A stretch of DNA of 32,033 nt from an uncultured Acetobacter sp. (GTDB taxonomy: Bacteria; Pseudomonadota; Alphaproteobacteria; Acetobacterales; Acetobacteraceae): assembly GCA_937900755.1 (NCBI GenBank), contig CALCDN010000077.1, positions 1 through 32,033 of the forward strand, in the 5' to 3' direction. The notes beneath the pieces are model-generated. The model saw only the letters and a program-made list of their open reading frames with translations. It made no database searches and was not told the origin of the DNA. Made by a program: the position numbers and the translations under genes. Positions within the stretch are counted from its first letter, which is position 1. The number at the start of each line of letters is the position of its first letter. Positions 16,374-25,175 of the stretch are shown here, one piece after another.

Positions 16374-17681
16374 ATGCAGTTTGTCAGCGCAGTTAACAGA
16401 TTTGGCTGGGGCCAGCGTGATGATCCCCCCTCCGGCATATCCCTGCATGACTGGTTTGCACGCCAGCTTACCGAGCCTGACGCCGCCGCCTTCGGGCACC
16501 TGGGGTCCAGTGCGGATGGGCTGATCGCCCTGCGGGAACAACGCAAGACCAAACAGCAGGGTGACCCCCTGGTCAAACCGATCTTTCAGGCCGAAGTGGC
16601 CGCCCAACTGGACAACCTGCTGGTGACCGCACAGCCTTTTCGCGAGAGGCTCTGCTGGTTCTGGTTCAACCATTTTACGGTCAGCCTGCGCCAGGGCAGT
16701 ACCCGCCCGGTCATTGGCGCCTATATGCGCGAGGCCATTCGTCCGCATGTGGATGGTGTTTTTTCAGATATGCTTGTCGCTGTCATGCGTCATCCGGCCA
16801 TGCTGATGTACCTGGACAATACCGGCTCCATCGGCCCTGCCAGCCCCACGGGGCGCAAAAGCCATCACGGGCTTAACGAAAACCTGGCCCGTGAATGTCT
16901 GGAGTTGCACACACTCTCCCCCGCGGCAGGGTACACCCAGGCGGACGTAACATCCTTCGCGGCGATCCTGACCGGCTGGGGTCTTGACATGAAAGCCGAG
17001 CAACCCGGCTTTACATTCCGGGAAAAAGCGCATGAGCCGGGAGCAAAAAAGCTGATGGGCCGAACCTTCCCCGAGGGCGAGGAGGGCGGGATGCAGGCCC
17101 TCCGTTTTCTGGGAACCCACCGGGCGACCTACCACCATATAGCCACACAGATGGTGGGGCACTTCATAACCGACACCCCCACCCCGCAGGACGTCAGCCA
17201 TGTCGCCTCTGTCCTTCAGGCAAGTGGCGGCAACCTGCGGCTAGCCTCCCTCGCCCTGACCGACCTGCATGATCCCGCCCGCGCCAGTGGCAAGTTCCGC
17301 TCTCCCATGGACTACACCACCGCTGTCATGCGGGCCCTGTCGTCTGGGGGGGCACCAAGCCTGCCGGATGACCCACATTCCCCCGCGCACCAGCTTGCGG
17401 CAGGCTTTGCCTCCCTTGGTCAACCGTTGTGGACCGCCCCCCTCCCCAATGGCTGGGGCGACAGGGCGGCAGAATGGTGTACCCCTGCGGACATGCTGGC
17501 CCGCACGGACTGGGCATGGAAAAGAGCCGCGCATGCAACGACCATGGACCCGATGGATGTTGCCCGGATTGCCCTTGGCCCCGCACTGCGCCCACAAACC
17601 GAGCATGCAATACACAATGCAGGCTCACGCCAGGATGCGTTGACCCTGCTTTTTTCCTCCCCCGAGTTCCAAAGGCGCTAA
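16374..17681 (+). CDS. DUF1800 domain-containing protein
   Basis: A 435-residue protein with the marks of DUF1800: an early FWFNHFTVS segment (residues 92-100), HPAMLMYLDN, and the conserved NENLARECLELHTLS followed by GYTQADV. The C-terminal part has KFRSPMDY and ends with ALTLLFSSPEF QRR. Biochemical function of the family is not established. Its genes are nearly always followed by a DUF1501 gene, as here after 5 bases, so the two act together. No clear signal peptide is visible at this start. The ATG at 16374 has only a weak upstream purine stretch, so a different start is possible. Confidence 0.88.
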   Translation: MQFVSAVNRFGWGQRDDPPSGISLHDWFARQLTEPDAAAFGHLGSSADGLIALREQRKTKQQGDPLVKPIFQAEVAAQLDNLLVTAQPFRERLCWFWFNHFTVSLRQGSTRPVIGAYMREAIRPHVDGVFSDMLVAVMRHPAMLMYLDNTGSIGPASPTGRKSHHGLNENLARECLELHTLSPAAGYTQADVTSFAAILTGWGLDMKAEQPGFTFREKAHEPGAKKLMGRTFPEGEEGGMQALRFLGTHRATYHHIATQMVGHFITDTPTPQDVSHVASVLQASGGNLRLASLALTDLHDPARASGKFRSPMDYTTAVMRALSSGGAPSLPDDPHSPAHQLAAGFASLGQPLWTAPLPNGWGDRAAEWCTPADMLARTDWAWKRAAHATTMDPMDVARIALGPALRPQTEHAIHNAGSRQDALTLLFSSPEFQRR

Positions 17682-17686
17682 CTTCC

Positions 17687-18895
17687 ATGCTGATCCCCCG
17701 CCGCACCGCCCTGCTGGGTCTGGCTGCCAGCTGGACACTCGGGCGCTCCTCCCTCGCCTTCGCCAGCGCGCCCGGCGGACCGGATGACCCGCGCTTTGTG
17801 GTCATTCTCCTCCGGGGCGCACTGGATGGCCTGTCGGCTGTCACACCCTATGGTGACGCGGACCTCAAAACCTATCGTCGTGACCTTGTTCTGCCCGAAC
17901 CCGGTCAGGCGGGTGGCCTGCTGGATCTGGGAGGTTTTTACGGACTTCACCCCAGCCTGCGCACCCTCCACGGCCTCTATGGCGATGGGCAGATGCTCCC
18001 GGTGCATGCCGTGGCGGGCCATTACCACAGCCGCTCCCATTTTGAAGCACAGGACTACATGGAAAGTGGCGCGGATAACCGCCTGAGCAGCGGCTGGCTG
18101 AACAGGGCTGTTTCAATCCTTCAGGGCAAAACGGACAGGCCGGATGGGTACGGGTTGGCCATGGGGCTGACTGTTCCCCTCCTGCTCCGCGGGCCCGCAC
18201 GGGTTGGCAGTTACGCGCCCGCTGGCAGCCAGCACCCGGACACGGACCTCTACAACCAGATTCTCGCCCTCAATGCCTCGGACCCCCTTACGGGGCCCGC
18301 TTTGCGCCGCGGCCTGCAGGCCAGGGACTTCACGGATGCCACCATGACCAGAATGACAGCATCCCTCCCGCCAGACAAAACCCACAAGCCCGATGCCTTT
18401 ACACAGCTTTCAATTGCCGCGGGGAACATGCTGGCCACACCCCATGGTCCGCGTGTCGCCGCATTGGAGATCGGGGGATGGGACACCCACACCACCCAGA
18501 TCAAGCGCCTGGAAAACCCCCTTGCCCAGCTTGACCGGGGCATGGCCGCCCTACGGCAAAGCCTGGGAAACACCTGGAAACGCACCGTGGTTCTGGCCAT
18601 GACGGAATTTGGCAGAACCGTGCGCATGAACGGCACAGGAGGCACGGACCACGGCACCGCAACAGTTGCGATCCTGACCGGAGGCACCGTTGCAGGAGGA
18701 AAAGTGGGAGGAACATGGCCCGGCCTGCGCCCTGGCCAGCTTTTTGAAAACCGTGATCTGGCTCCCACGACCGACCTGCGCGCACTTGCCGCAGGGGTGC
18801 TCTGCGACCATCTCCGCCTGCCCGCCCCAGCGATTGCAACGGTCTTCCCCGGCGCCAGAACAGACCCGGCAAAAGGCCTTGTCACTTCAGGCTGA
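17687..18895 (+). CDS. DUF1501 domain-containing protein with Tat-like signal
   Basis: A 402-residue protein. The N-terminus MLIPRRTALLGLAASWTLG has twin arginines followed by a hydrophobic stretch and an Ala-rich cleavage region (AFASA), so export by the Tat pathway is likely. DUF1501 features: FVVILLRGALDGLSAVTPYGD, GHYHSRSHFEAQDYMESG, EIGGWDTH and MTEFGRT followed by GTDHGTA. The His/Asp clusters and the fold assignment place the family near the alkaline phosphatase/sulfatase superfamily, but no activity is proven. The start is ATG 17687, 5 bases after the DUF1800 stop; an upstream open extension to 17429 lies inside the DUF1800 gene and is not used. Confidence 0.9.
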   Translation: MLIPRRTALLGLAASWTLGRSSLAFASAPGGPDDPRFVVILLRGALDGLSAVTPYGDADLKTYRRDLVLPEPGQAGGLLDLGGFYGLHPSLRTLHGLYGDGQMLPVHAVAGHYHSRSHFEAQDYMESGADNRLSSGWLNRAVSILQGKTDRPDGYGLAMGLTVPLLLRGPARVGSYAPAGSQHPDTDLYNQILALNASDPLTGPALRRGLQARDFTDATMTRMTASLPPDKTHKPDAFTQLSIAAGNMLATPHGPRVAALEIGGWDTHTTQIKRLENPLAQLDRGMAALRQSLGNTWKRTVVLAMTEFGRTVRMNGTGGTDHGTATVAILTGGTVAGGKVGGTWPGLRPGQLFENRDLAPTTDLRALAAGVLCDHLRLPAPAIATVFPGARTDPAKGLVTSG

Positions 18896-19131
18896 CGATC
18901 ATTTTCTGGTCCTGGTTTTCATAGTTTCAACACGGATTGTGCGAGTATGTTCCAACCTGCGTGCCCATTCTGACCACGGTCAGGGAGACTGTTCCAGTCC
19001 TGGAGTGATTGACGTGACCGTAAATACGGGACGAGCGCCGGGCCTGAAGTTTTCGTGGCCGCAAGCCTGCGTCTGGTTGACTGTTGAATGGTGCGGTGCG
19101 TAGTTGAAGCACCATGTTCTAATGACAAAGG
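18896..19131. promoter_or_regulatory. Probable promoter region of the HAD-UbiA operon
   Basis: A 236-base gap. It contains an imperfect hairpin with arms ATGGTGC (19088) and GCACCAT (19115), shortly before the operon start. I see no gene and no clear -35/-10 pair. The DUF1501 transcript should end and the polyprenyl-phosphate pentose operon should start here. Confidence 0.35.
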
Positions 19132-20601
19132 ATGATAACAGCGCAGATGGTGGAACAGCATAATAGGCCCCCTACCACGACTCCATTGGCTGTTGATCTG
19201 GACCGGACGTTACTTGTAACCGACACCTTGGTGGAACAGTTCCTGGGTGCGGCCTTTCGCTCTCCATGGCAAGCGGTCAAGGCGCTGGTCAGGCTACGTG
19301 CTGGCCGGGCATCCTTCAAACGGGCCGTTCTGCAGGGAAGCACGATTGACCCGGGCTCATTCCTGTTCAACCAGGAGCTTGTGGCCTATCTGCGAAAGCA
19401 GAAACAGGCGGGGCGCGCGCTGCATCTGGTCACTGCGGCGGACCAGGGCACGGCGGACCTTGTTGTCCGGAACATGGATATTTTTGACTCAGTCACAGGC
19501 TCTTCCCCACCACGCAACCTGAAGGGCCAGCACAAGCTCGCGTATCTGGAAAAGCGGTTCCCGGATGGTTTTTCCTACGCGGGGGACAGCCCGGCCGATC
19601 TGGCCATATGGAAAAAAGCCAACAGCGCGGTTCTGGTAGGGGTCAGCCAGTCCACCCGCACGGCCTTCAGCAAACTTGGCTGCCCGGTGGAACATGAAAT
19701 CGACCGCCCTGCTGTTGGCCTGCGCGACTGGCTGAAACTTTTGCGTATCCACCAGTGGAGCAAAAATATCCTGCTGCTCGTACCCCTCATCCTCGGGCAG
19801 GCGTTTTTCCAGCCCCATGCCCTTATTGCCGTAGCGGTCGGGTTTGTCGCCATGGGTCTGGTAGCGTCGGGTACATATGTGATCAACGATATCAGCGATA
19901 TCGCGGCCGACCGCACCCACCAGACAAAAAAGACCCGCCCCATTGCGCGGGGCAGTATTGATGCGGGCAAGGCCTTTTGCATGGCTCTTGTGCTCATTCT
20001 GCTCGGCTTCCTTGTCATGGCGACACAGTCACTCCCGGCAACGGAATGGCTTATGGTGTATCTGGCAGGCACGCTCTCCTATTCTCTGGTCTTCAAATGC
20101 CTGCCCATGATTGATGTGTTTATATTGGGTGGGCTGTACACCCTGCGCATCGTCATCGGGGTCTGTCTGGCGGAAGAGCAGCTCTCCCACTGGCTACTCA
20201 TGTTTTCCTTCTTTTTCTTCTTCGCCCTGTCGATGGCCAAACGCCATGTCGAAATCACAAAGGCCGCAGCCCGGCCTGGAAGCGGAGTGGAAATCAAGGG
20301 ACGGGGCTACCGGACGACCGATGCGCCACTGACACTGACCATGGGGGTCAGCACCAACCTTGTCGCCATTCTCGTACTCAGTCTCTATGTTGCATCCGAC
20401 ATTTATCCGCGACCTTTCTACAATCATCCGCAATGGCTCTGGGCGGCAGTCATTCTGGTCATGATGTGGTCATCGCGCATCTGGCTTCTAAGCCAGCGGG
20501 GAGAACTGGATGACGACCCCATCTCCTTTGCCATCCATGACCGCATAAGCCTGCTGATCGGGGTGGCGACCTGCCTTGTCTTCGTATTGTCCATGATATG
20601 A
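19132..20601 (+). CDS. HAD phosphatase-UbiA prenyltransferase fusion (decaprenyl-phosphate phosphoribosyltransferase-like)
   Basis: A two-domain membrane protein of 489 residues. Residues about 18-190 form a HAD hydrolase: DLDRT is the nucleophile motif and AGDSPADLAIW the Mg-binding motif IV. From about residue 205 comes a UbiA-type prenyltransferase with about 8 membrane segments and the Asp-rich motif NDISDIAADRTHQTKKTRPIA, plus YTLRIVIG. These match mycobacterial Rv3806c, which transfers 5-phosphoribose from PRPP to decaprenyl phosphate. The HAD half could remove the 5-phosphate, the next step in that pathway. Start codons at 19132 and 19147 are both possible; AAAGGA overlaps the first. 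The stop overlaps the DprE1-like gene by 4 bases (ATGA), so this is the first gene of a coupled operon. Confidence 0.87.
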   Translation: MITAQMVEQHNRPPTTTPLAVDLDRTLLVTDTLVEQFLGAAFRSPWQAVKALVRLRAGRASFKRAVLQGSTIDPGSFLFNQELVAYLRKQKQAGRALHLVTAADQGTADLVVRNMDIFDSVTGSSPPRNLKGQHKLAYLEKRFPDGFSYAGDSPADLAIWKKANSAVLVGVSQSTRTAFSKLGCPVEHEIDRPAVGLRDWLKLLRIHQWSKNILLLVPLILGQAFFQPHALIAVAVGFVAMGLVASGTYVINDISDIAADRTHQTKKTRPIARGSIDAGKAFCMALVLILLGFLVMATQSLPATEWLMVYLAGTLSYSLVFKCLPMIDVFILGGLYTLRIVIGVCLAEEQLSHWLLMFSFFFFFALSMAKRHVEITKAAARPGSGVEIKGRGYRTTDAPLTLTMGVSTNLVAILVLSLYVASDIYPRPFYNHPQWLWAAVILVMMWSSRIWLLSQRGELDDDPISFAIHDRISLLIGVATCLVFVLSMI

Positions 20602-21923
20602 CACGCAGCACGACCAGACTGGACTATACATCCTGGGGGCGTGTTGTACGCGTTCCCCACCAGGTTATCTCACCGGGTTATCGTGATGAATTACCCGCGT
20701 GCCTGCACATGGGCGCGGGCAAGGCTCCGCTACTGGCTGTTGGCATGCGCCGTTCCTATGGTGATTCGGTCATCAATACCGGCAACACCCTTGTCGACAT
20801 GACCGGCCTTGACCGTCTGATCGCGTTTGATGCAACCACCGGACGGCTCCGCTGCGAGGCCGGAGCCACGCTTGACGATATCCTGCGCGTGATGGTGCCG
20901 CGCGGCTGGTTCCTGCCAACAACCCCGGGTACGCGTTTTGTAACCCTTGGAGGGGCTGTCGCCAATGATGTGCACGGCAAGAACCACCACCGTGCAGGCA
21001 GTATAGGCTGCGCGGTCAACAGCCTGACACTGCTCCGCAGCGACGCCCCCCCCCAGCGCCTGCACCCTGGCGAGCCGTTGTTCCACGCCACTCTTGGCGG
21101 ACTGGGCCTGACTGGGATCATCTCGGACGTTGACATCACACTCATCCCCATCAAAAGCGCGTTCCTTGATGTGGAGCGAATTCCTTATGGCAATATAGAA
21201 GAATTTTTCTCAATCGCGCGTGAGAGTATGGAAGGGTTCGAACATACGGTATCCTGGATTGACTGCGCCAATGGCGGCCAGGCACTGGGGCGAGGCATTT
21301 TCCAGCGGGCCAACTGGTGCCAGGATGGCCCGCTGACGCCACACCAGAGCCGGGGAGGGCTGGCAATCCCTTTCGATCTACCCACCCATATGCTGAACGG
21401 CACGACAATCCGGTTGTTTAACACGCTGTATAACCATTTGCAGCAACGCGGAGCCCACCGGCAGAGAACGCATTACGCTCCTTTTTTCTACCCCCTTGAT
21501 TCCCTGCGCAACTGGAACCGGATGTACGGTCCGGCGGGACTTTACCAGTATCAGTGCGTCATCCCCCAGCCCCATGCGCAGGAGGCGATTGAAGCACTCG
21601 TGCGCGTTATTGCCGCATCCGGGGCCGGGTCGTTTCTTGCGGTGTTGAAGACATTTGGCGCAAGGAGTGCTGGCGGGTATCTCTCTTTCCCCCTGGAAGG
21701 AGCCACACTGGCCCTTGACTTTGCCAATCGCGGGGCGGAGACACTCCATCTCATGTCCCGGCTTGACCGGATTGTGGCGGAAGCTGGTGGTCGACTATAC
21801 GCCGCCAAAGATGGGCGCATGCCCGCAGCAATGTTCCAGTCTGGATATACGGACTGGAATCGCCTGAAAAACTTGAAGGATCCGGCAACCAGTTCGGATT
21901 TCTGGAGAAGGGTGTCATACTAA
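20598..21923 (+). CDS. dprE1: FAD-dependent decaprenylphosphoryl-ribose oxidase-like protein (DprE1 homologue)
   Basis: A 441-residue oxidase of the VAO/PCMH-type FAD family. In mycobacteria DprE1 oxidises C2 of polyprenyl-phosphoryl ribose, the first half of epimerisation to arabinose. FAD-domain motifs: VGMRRSYGDS, EAGATLDDIL, TTPGTRFVTLGGAVANDVHGKNHH (the last in two parts around residues 108-131), and GCAVNSLTLL. The C-terminal substrate domain has FLAVLKTFG, SFPLEGATLALDF and GGRLYAAKDGR; Lys404 corresponds to the catalytic-site Lys418 of M. tuberculosis DprE1. Where that enzyme has the benzothiazinone-reactive Cys387, this protein has Ala372. Flanking genes overlap on both sides, giving a tight operon. 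Confidence 0.9.
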   Translation: MTRSTTRLDYTSWGRVVRVPHQVISPGYRDELPACLHMGAGKAPLLAVGMRRSYGDSVINTGNTLVDMTGLDRLIAFDATTGRLRCEAGATLDDILRVMVPRGWFLPTTPGTRFVTLGGAVANDVHGKNHHRAGSIGCAVNSLTLLRSDAPPQRLHPGEPLFHATLGGLGLTGIISDVDITLIPIKSAFLDVERIPYGNIEEFFSIARESMEGFEHTVSWIDCANGGQALGRGIFQRANWCQDGPLTPHQSRGGLAIPFDLPTHMLNGTTIRLFNTLYNHLQQRGAHRQRTHYAPFFYPLDSLRNWNRMYGPAGLYQYQCVIPQPHAQEAIEALVRVIAASGAGSFLAVLKTFGARSAGGYLSFPLEGATLALDFANRGAETLHLMSRLDRIVAEAGGRLYAAKDGRMPAAMFQSGYTDWNRLKNLKDPATSSDFWRRVSY

Positions 21924-22672
21924 TGGGCCAAAAGATCATTATCCTTGGCGCGCTCTCGGCCATTGCCGAGGCTACGGCCCGCCGCTACGCCAGCAATGGC
22001 GCCCAACTCGTTCTGGTTGCACGCAACGCCGACCGACTGGAGCAACTGGCCCAGGACATGAAGGCCCGCGGCGCAGCGCGTTGCGACACGCGTACCCTGG
22101 ACCTGGCGCAAGAGACCGACACTACCGCAGCCTTTGGGGACATGATGGTCGCACTGGGCGGGCAGGTAGATGCGGTGTTTGTCTTCTATGGCCTGTTGGG
22201 AGACCAACGGCATGAAGAGCACGACATTGTAGCAGCAGCCCGTACTTTACGCGTCAATTTTTCCAGTGCTGCTGAATGGTGTCTGGCCATCGCCAACCAG
22301 CTTGAACAGCAAAAAAAGGGGGTTCTTGTCGCGGTCAGTTCCGTTGCGGGGGATCGTGGGCGGCAGTCAAACTATATCTATGGCGCGGCCAAGGCGGGTC
22401 TTACGGTTCTGGTCGAAGGCATTGCGCACCGCCTGGCCCCCAAAGGCGCGCATGCGGTTGTGGCAAAGCTCGGTTTTGTGGATACGCCCATGACCGCCCA
22501 TATCCGCAAAAAGGGCCTGCTCTGGGCCAAACCTGCCGATGTAGCGGAAAAGCTGGTTGCCATAGCGCAAAAACCTGACATGCCGGTTGTTTATGTGCCC
22601 GGTTTCTGGCGCCTTATCATGGCAATCGTATGCAATGTTCCCGCCCGTATTTTCCATAAGACCAAACTGTAA
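21923..22672 (+). CDS. dprE2: Short-chain dehydrogenase, decaprenylphosphoryl-2-keto-ribose reductase-like (DprE2 homologue)
   Basis: A 249-residue SDR. The Rossmann motif is GALSAIAEATARRYA, the DprE2-like form in which the usual TGxxxGIG is altered. The catalytic Ser is in VSSVAGDRG, and the Tyr/Lys pair is YGAAK. The C-terminus FWRLIMAIVCNVPARIFHK is hydrophobic/basic, as in DprE2, and suits membrane contact. It would reduce the 2-keto intermediate made by the DprE1-like protein, yielding polyprenyl-phosphoryl arabinose. Its ATG overlaps the preceding stop by one base (TAATG), so the two are translated together. Confidence 0.87.
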   Translation: MGQKIIILGALSAIAEATARRYASNGAQLVLVARNADRLEQLAQDMKARGAARCDTRTLDLAQETDTTAAFGDMMVALGGQVDAVFVFYGLLGDQRHEEHDIVAAARTLRVNFSSAAEWCLAIANQLEQQKKGVLVAVSSVAGDRGRQSNYIYGAAKAGLTVLVEGIAHRLAPKGAHAVVAKLGFVDTPMTAHIRKKGLLWAKPADVAEKLVAIAQKPDMPVVYVPGFWRLIMAIVCNVPARIFHKTKL

Positions 22673-22893
22673 GTCAGCAGAGGACCATACCCAGTTTGAC
22701 AAGCCAGAACCGGCATGCAGTCCCAGGTCTGTCTGGCCTGAATTCCTGCACCTTGAATCACACGCCAGCCACCTTGAAAATCCATGATGCCAAGATACCA
22801 GGAAGACTCTCAGCGCTTCTGTTCTGCGATAATATCCAAGATTAGCAGCGCAAACAAAGAATATGCATATTTGAGTATGATACGGGGATAGTT

Positions 22894-24354
22894 GTGAAAT
22901 TAATTCAAAATATAATCAATTCTTCTGACACAAAAAATCAGAATTATCGAACCTTTTTATTACTTCTTTTTCTCACCCTATTGGCCATCCTGCCTAATGC
23001 GCTGCTTTTCTCTACTGATGAGATGGCCATTTATATGGACCCAAGGCCTCTTTATGGCCTTGGCGTTGCTCAGGCTGAGGATGGCCGTTACAGTTACGCC
23101 GCCGTGTGCTGGATATTGTCCATACTCAATATGGATTATCAGTCTTTTGTAGTTCTCTCCATGGTATCCTATGCTTTTGGTTTGGCTACTCTCTATTTTT
23201 CCCTTTTCAAAACAGCCCGACAGGACATTAATTCATCGGCGCTTCTTGGGTTTATGGCCTTCCTGACATTTGGCCTGTCCCTTGACCAGATGCAGTTCGA
23301 TGTACAATCCTTGCAGTATGCGGCCTGCCTGTTTGCTGTCAGCACCATTGCCATGCTGGTATCCTCTTCCCGCAAACCTCTTAATATACTGGTTATCGGA
23401 ACAGCAATTTTTGCCTGTGGCATAGGGTTTTACCAGAATATCCTACAAATTACGGCCTATTTTATTCTGGCCCTCCTGGTTCTTCAGAACGCCGGCAACC
23501 GCGCATGGAAACCCATGCTGAAGCAGGCCTCACTCATGGCCGGGTGCGCTGTACTTGGTTCTGTCTTCTATGTCCTCATCAATACAACCCTAAAACACAT
23601 GGGTGCTCCATGGTTTCAGAACTATCCTGTAAGAACACTTGGAATATCCTACGCGCTTAAAAACTTTCCCAAATACTTGCTCACAATCCCACAAGCATTT
23701 GGCATTATCGGGCATCGTTACACTACTCTGCTACCCTATATTGTTGCATTGCTTATTCTTGCTGTAACCGGATTTTATTTCAGCCGTTGCTGGAAACAGG
23801 GGCAACGTCAGCGCGTCATTGCCGTTCTGCTTGTCTTTTCCGCCCTTCTGGTCCTGCCAAACCCGGCCAACCTGTTGCTTGCCGGATTCTGGCCAACAGC
23901 CCGTACCCTTTGTGCCTTTGCTCTGTTCCTTGCGGTATTGGTGACCCTGGCAAGCCATAACAAGATAGGAGTATGGTTTGCGCTCATTCTGGTTGCCACA
24001 CAAAGTGGAGTGGTCGTTAAAAATTACGCCCAACGCCTTAACCAATGGGTAGCGGACACCGCGGTGGCTGAAAATCTGATTTTTGCAGCTTATCAGAACA
24101 CGCCAGTGGGAACGCAACCAAAGATTGTTTTGGGTGTCCTAGAAAGAGATATGGGCATTGCCTCTCCCAGACCTTATGCTTACGGAATTTCAATGTTCAA
24201 CGAATCCTGGTCCGCAGCAACTTTCGTGCACTATATCAGCGGTGGAAAAGTGAATGTTCTTCTAGATGATGGAACAGTCTGCTCAACACCACAGAAAACC
24301 CTGACCATCACCCCGACAAAAGATGGCATTAACGCCTGTTTTGCACACGACTAA
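22894..24354 (+). CDS. GtrII-like membrane glycosyltransferase
   Basis: A 486-residue integral membrane protein with about ten hydrophobic segments. After TM1 (FLLLLFLTLLAILPNALLF) comes a periplasmic loop with STDEMAIYMDPRPLYGLG. That is the position of the acidic catalytic residues in polyprenyl-phosphate-sugar-dependent enzymes of the glucosyl transferase GtrII family. A soluble tail of about 100 residues ends the protein. It probably transfers a sugar, plausibly the pentose made by the three upstream genes, to an outer polysaccharide or lipid. The start is GTG 22894, preceded by GGGGA. Its 5' part is AT-rich compared with the upstream operon, and a 221-base gap separates them, so it may be a later arrival with its own promoter. 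Confidence 0.72.
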   Translation: MKLIQNIINSSDTKNQNYRTFLLLLFLTLLAILPNALLFSTDEMAIYMDPRPLYGLGVAQAEDGRYSYAAVCWILSILNMDYQSFVVLSMVSYAFGLATLYFSLFKTARQDINSSALLGFMAFLTFGLSLDQMQFDVQSLQYAACLFAVSTIAMLVSSSRKPLNILVIGTAIFACGIGFYQNILQITAYFILALLVLQNAGNRAWKPMLKQASLMAGCAVLGSVFYVLINTTLKHMGAPWFQNYPVRTLGISYALKNFPKYLLTIPQAFGIIGHRYTTLLPYIVALLILAVTGFYFSRCWKQGQRQRVIAVLLVFSALLVLPNPANLLLAGFWPTARTLCAFALFLAVLVTLASHNKIGVWFALILVATQSGVVVKNYAQRLNQWVADTAVAENLIFAAYQNTPVGTQPKIVLGVLERDMGIASPRPYAYGISMFNESWSAATFVHYISGGKVNVLLDDGTVCSTPQKTLTITPTKDGINACFAHD

Positions 24355-24455
24355 TATATGCTTTTTCTGTTACCCAAACCTCTACCCTAATGCGATAGAG
24401 ACCTGCTCCCCCTATACGCAAACGACCCTACGCTGCGCGCCACGGCAGCCTCTCC

Positions 24456-24503
24456 CGTTCCCCAACCAGGCATAATCTTGTTGGGGAACGAGGTCTTGTT
24501 TTT
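24456..24503 (+). terminator. Intrinsic terminator after the glycosyltransferase gene
   Basis: CGTTCCCCAAC (24456-24466) and GTTGGGGAACG (24480-24490) form a perfect 11-base stem with a 13-base loop. A T-rich tail (TCTTGTTTTT) follows on the plus strand. It lies about 100 bases after the stop and before the converging AhpD-like gene. Confidence 0.65.
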
Positions 24504-24581
24504 GGCCTATGCCCAAGAAGCCGAGCACACCTCAGACAGACCCCTTATCAAGGAACAGGCACCACCGGCTGACACGTTGCT

Positions 24582-25175
24582 TTAGTACTCAGATGCTTCT
24601 CCCAAAGACAGCATGAGACGATTAGCCCAGTTAAAAAAAGCCGATGCCTGGATAAGATCAAGAATTTCCTCTTCTGAAAAACCAGACTCTTTCAAGATTT
24701 CAATATCTTTTTCACCGAAGTGGTTCCCGCTTTCTGTCAGGCGTATTGCCGTGCGCACAACATCCGCATTGCGTCCGCTCAGGGCCGCTTTTTTTCCATT
24801 ATCCAAAAGATTTTGTACATCCTGCTCGTTTTTAGAAAACTGCAAGGAAAACCGGGCATGGACAGACGCACAATAAATGCAGCCATTATAGCGTGACACC
24901 GCAGTTGCAGCCAGTTCACGCTCCGCGCGGGGCAATCCGCCGGAGGAATAGAAAATATCCTTGTCCAGCCGCGTTCTGGCACCCAAAACATCGGGGTCAC
25001 GCGCGAGGAGACGGAAATATGCCGATTTTTCCCGGGCACTGTCCACAAGACCATCATAATGCCGCTGGGTCAGGTCTTCTGGAGCCAGGGGAGTAATCCA
25101 CGCCAGCCAGTCGAGTTGACTGAGCGTGAATTTGTTGACCGGCCTGGTATTGGAATACGAGAGAATACTAGTCAT
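24582..25175 (-). CDS. Alkylhydroperoxidase (AhpD)-like protein, Avi_7169-type
   Basis: A 197-residue AhpD/CMD-fold protein. The redox motif is C99-x2-C102 with H106 (CIYCASVHA) and upstream glutamates in RAERELAATA, the layout of AhpD-type peroxidases. The family fits the alkylhydroperoxidase-domain proteins that co-occur with the CMD protein and the luciferase-like monooxygenase next door. It may remove peroxide leaking from the flavin enzyme or act directly on a pathway intermediate. The start ATG 25175 overlaps the end of the CMD gene by 8 bases. I rejected the longer frame to 25238 because the overlap fits an operon better and the extension is not family-like. Confidence 0.85.
   Translation of the reverse strand: MTSILSYSNTRPVNKFTLSQLDWLAWITPLAPEDLTQRHYDGLVDSAREKSAYFRLLARDPDVLGARTRLDKDIFYSSGGLPRAERELAATAVSRYNGCIYCASVHARFSLQFSKNEQDVQNLLDNGKKAALSGRNADVVRTAIRLTESGNHFGEKDIEILKESGFSEEEILDLIQASAFFNWANRLMLSLGEASEY

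Noticed and set aside
16150..16524. Plus-strand frame beginning inside the dehydrogenase start and crossing the palindrome
   Set aside because: It overlaps the DUF1800 gene in another frame and translates the palindrome; no ribosome binding site.
17429..17686. N-terminal extension of the DUF1501 protein
   Set aside because: It lies within the DUF1800 gene in another frame, and the Tat-like signal begins at the ATG at 17687.
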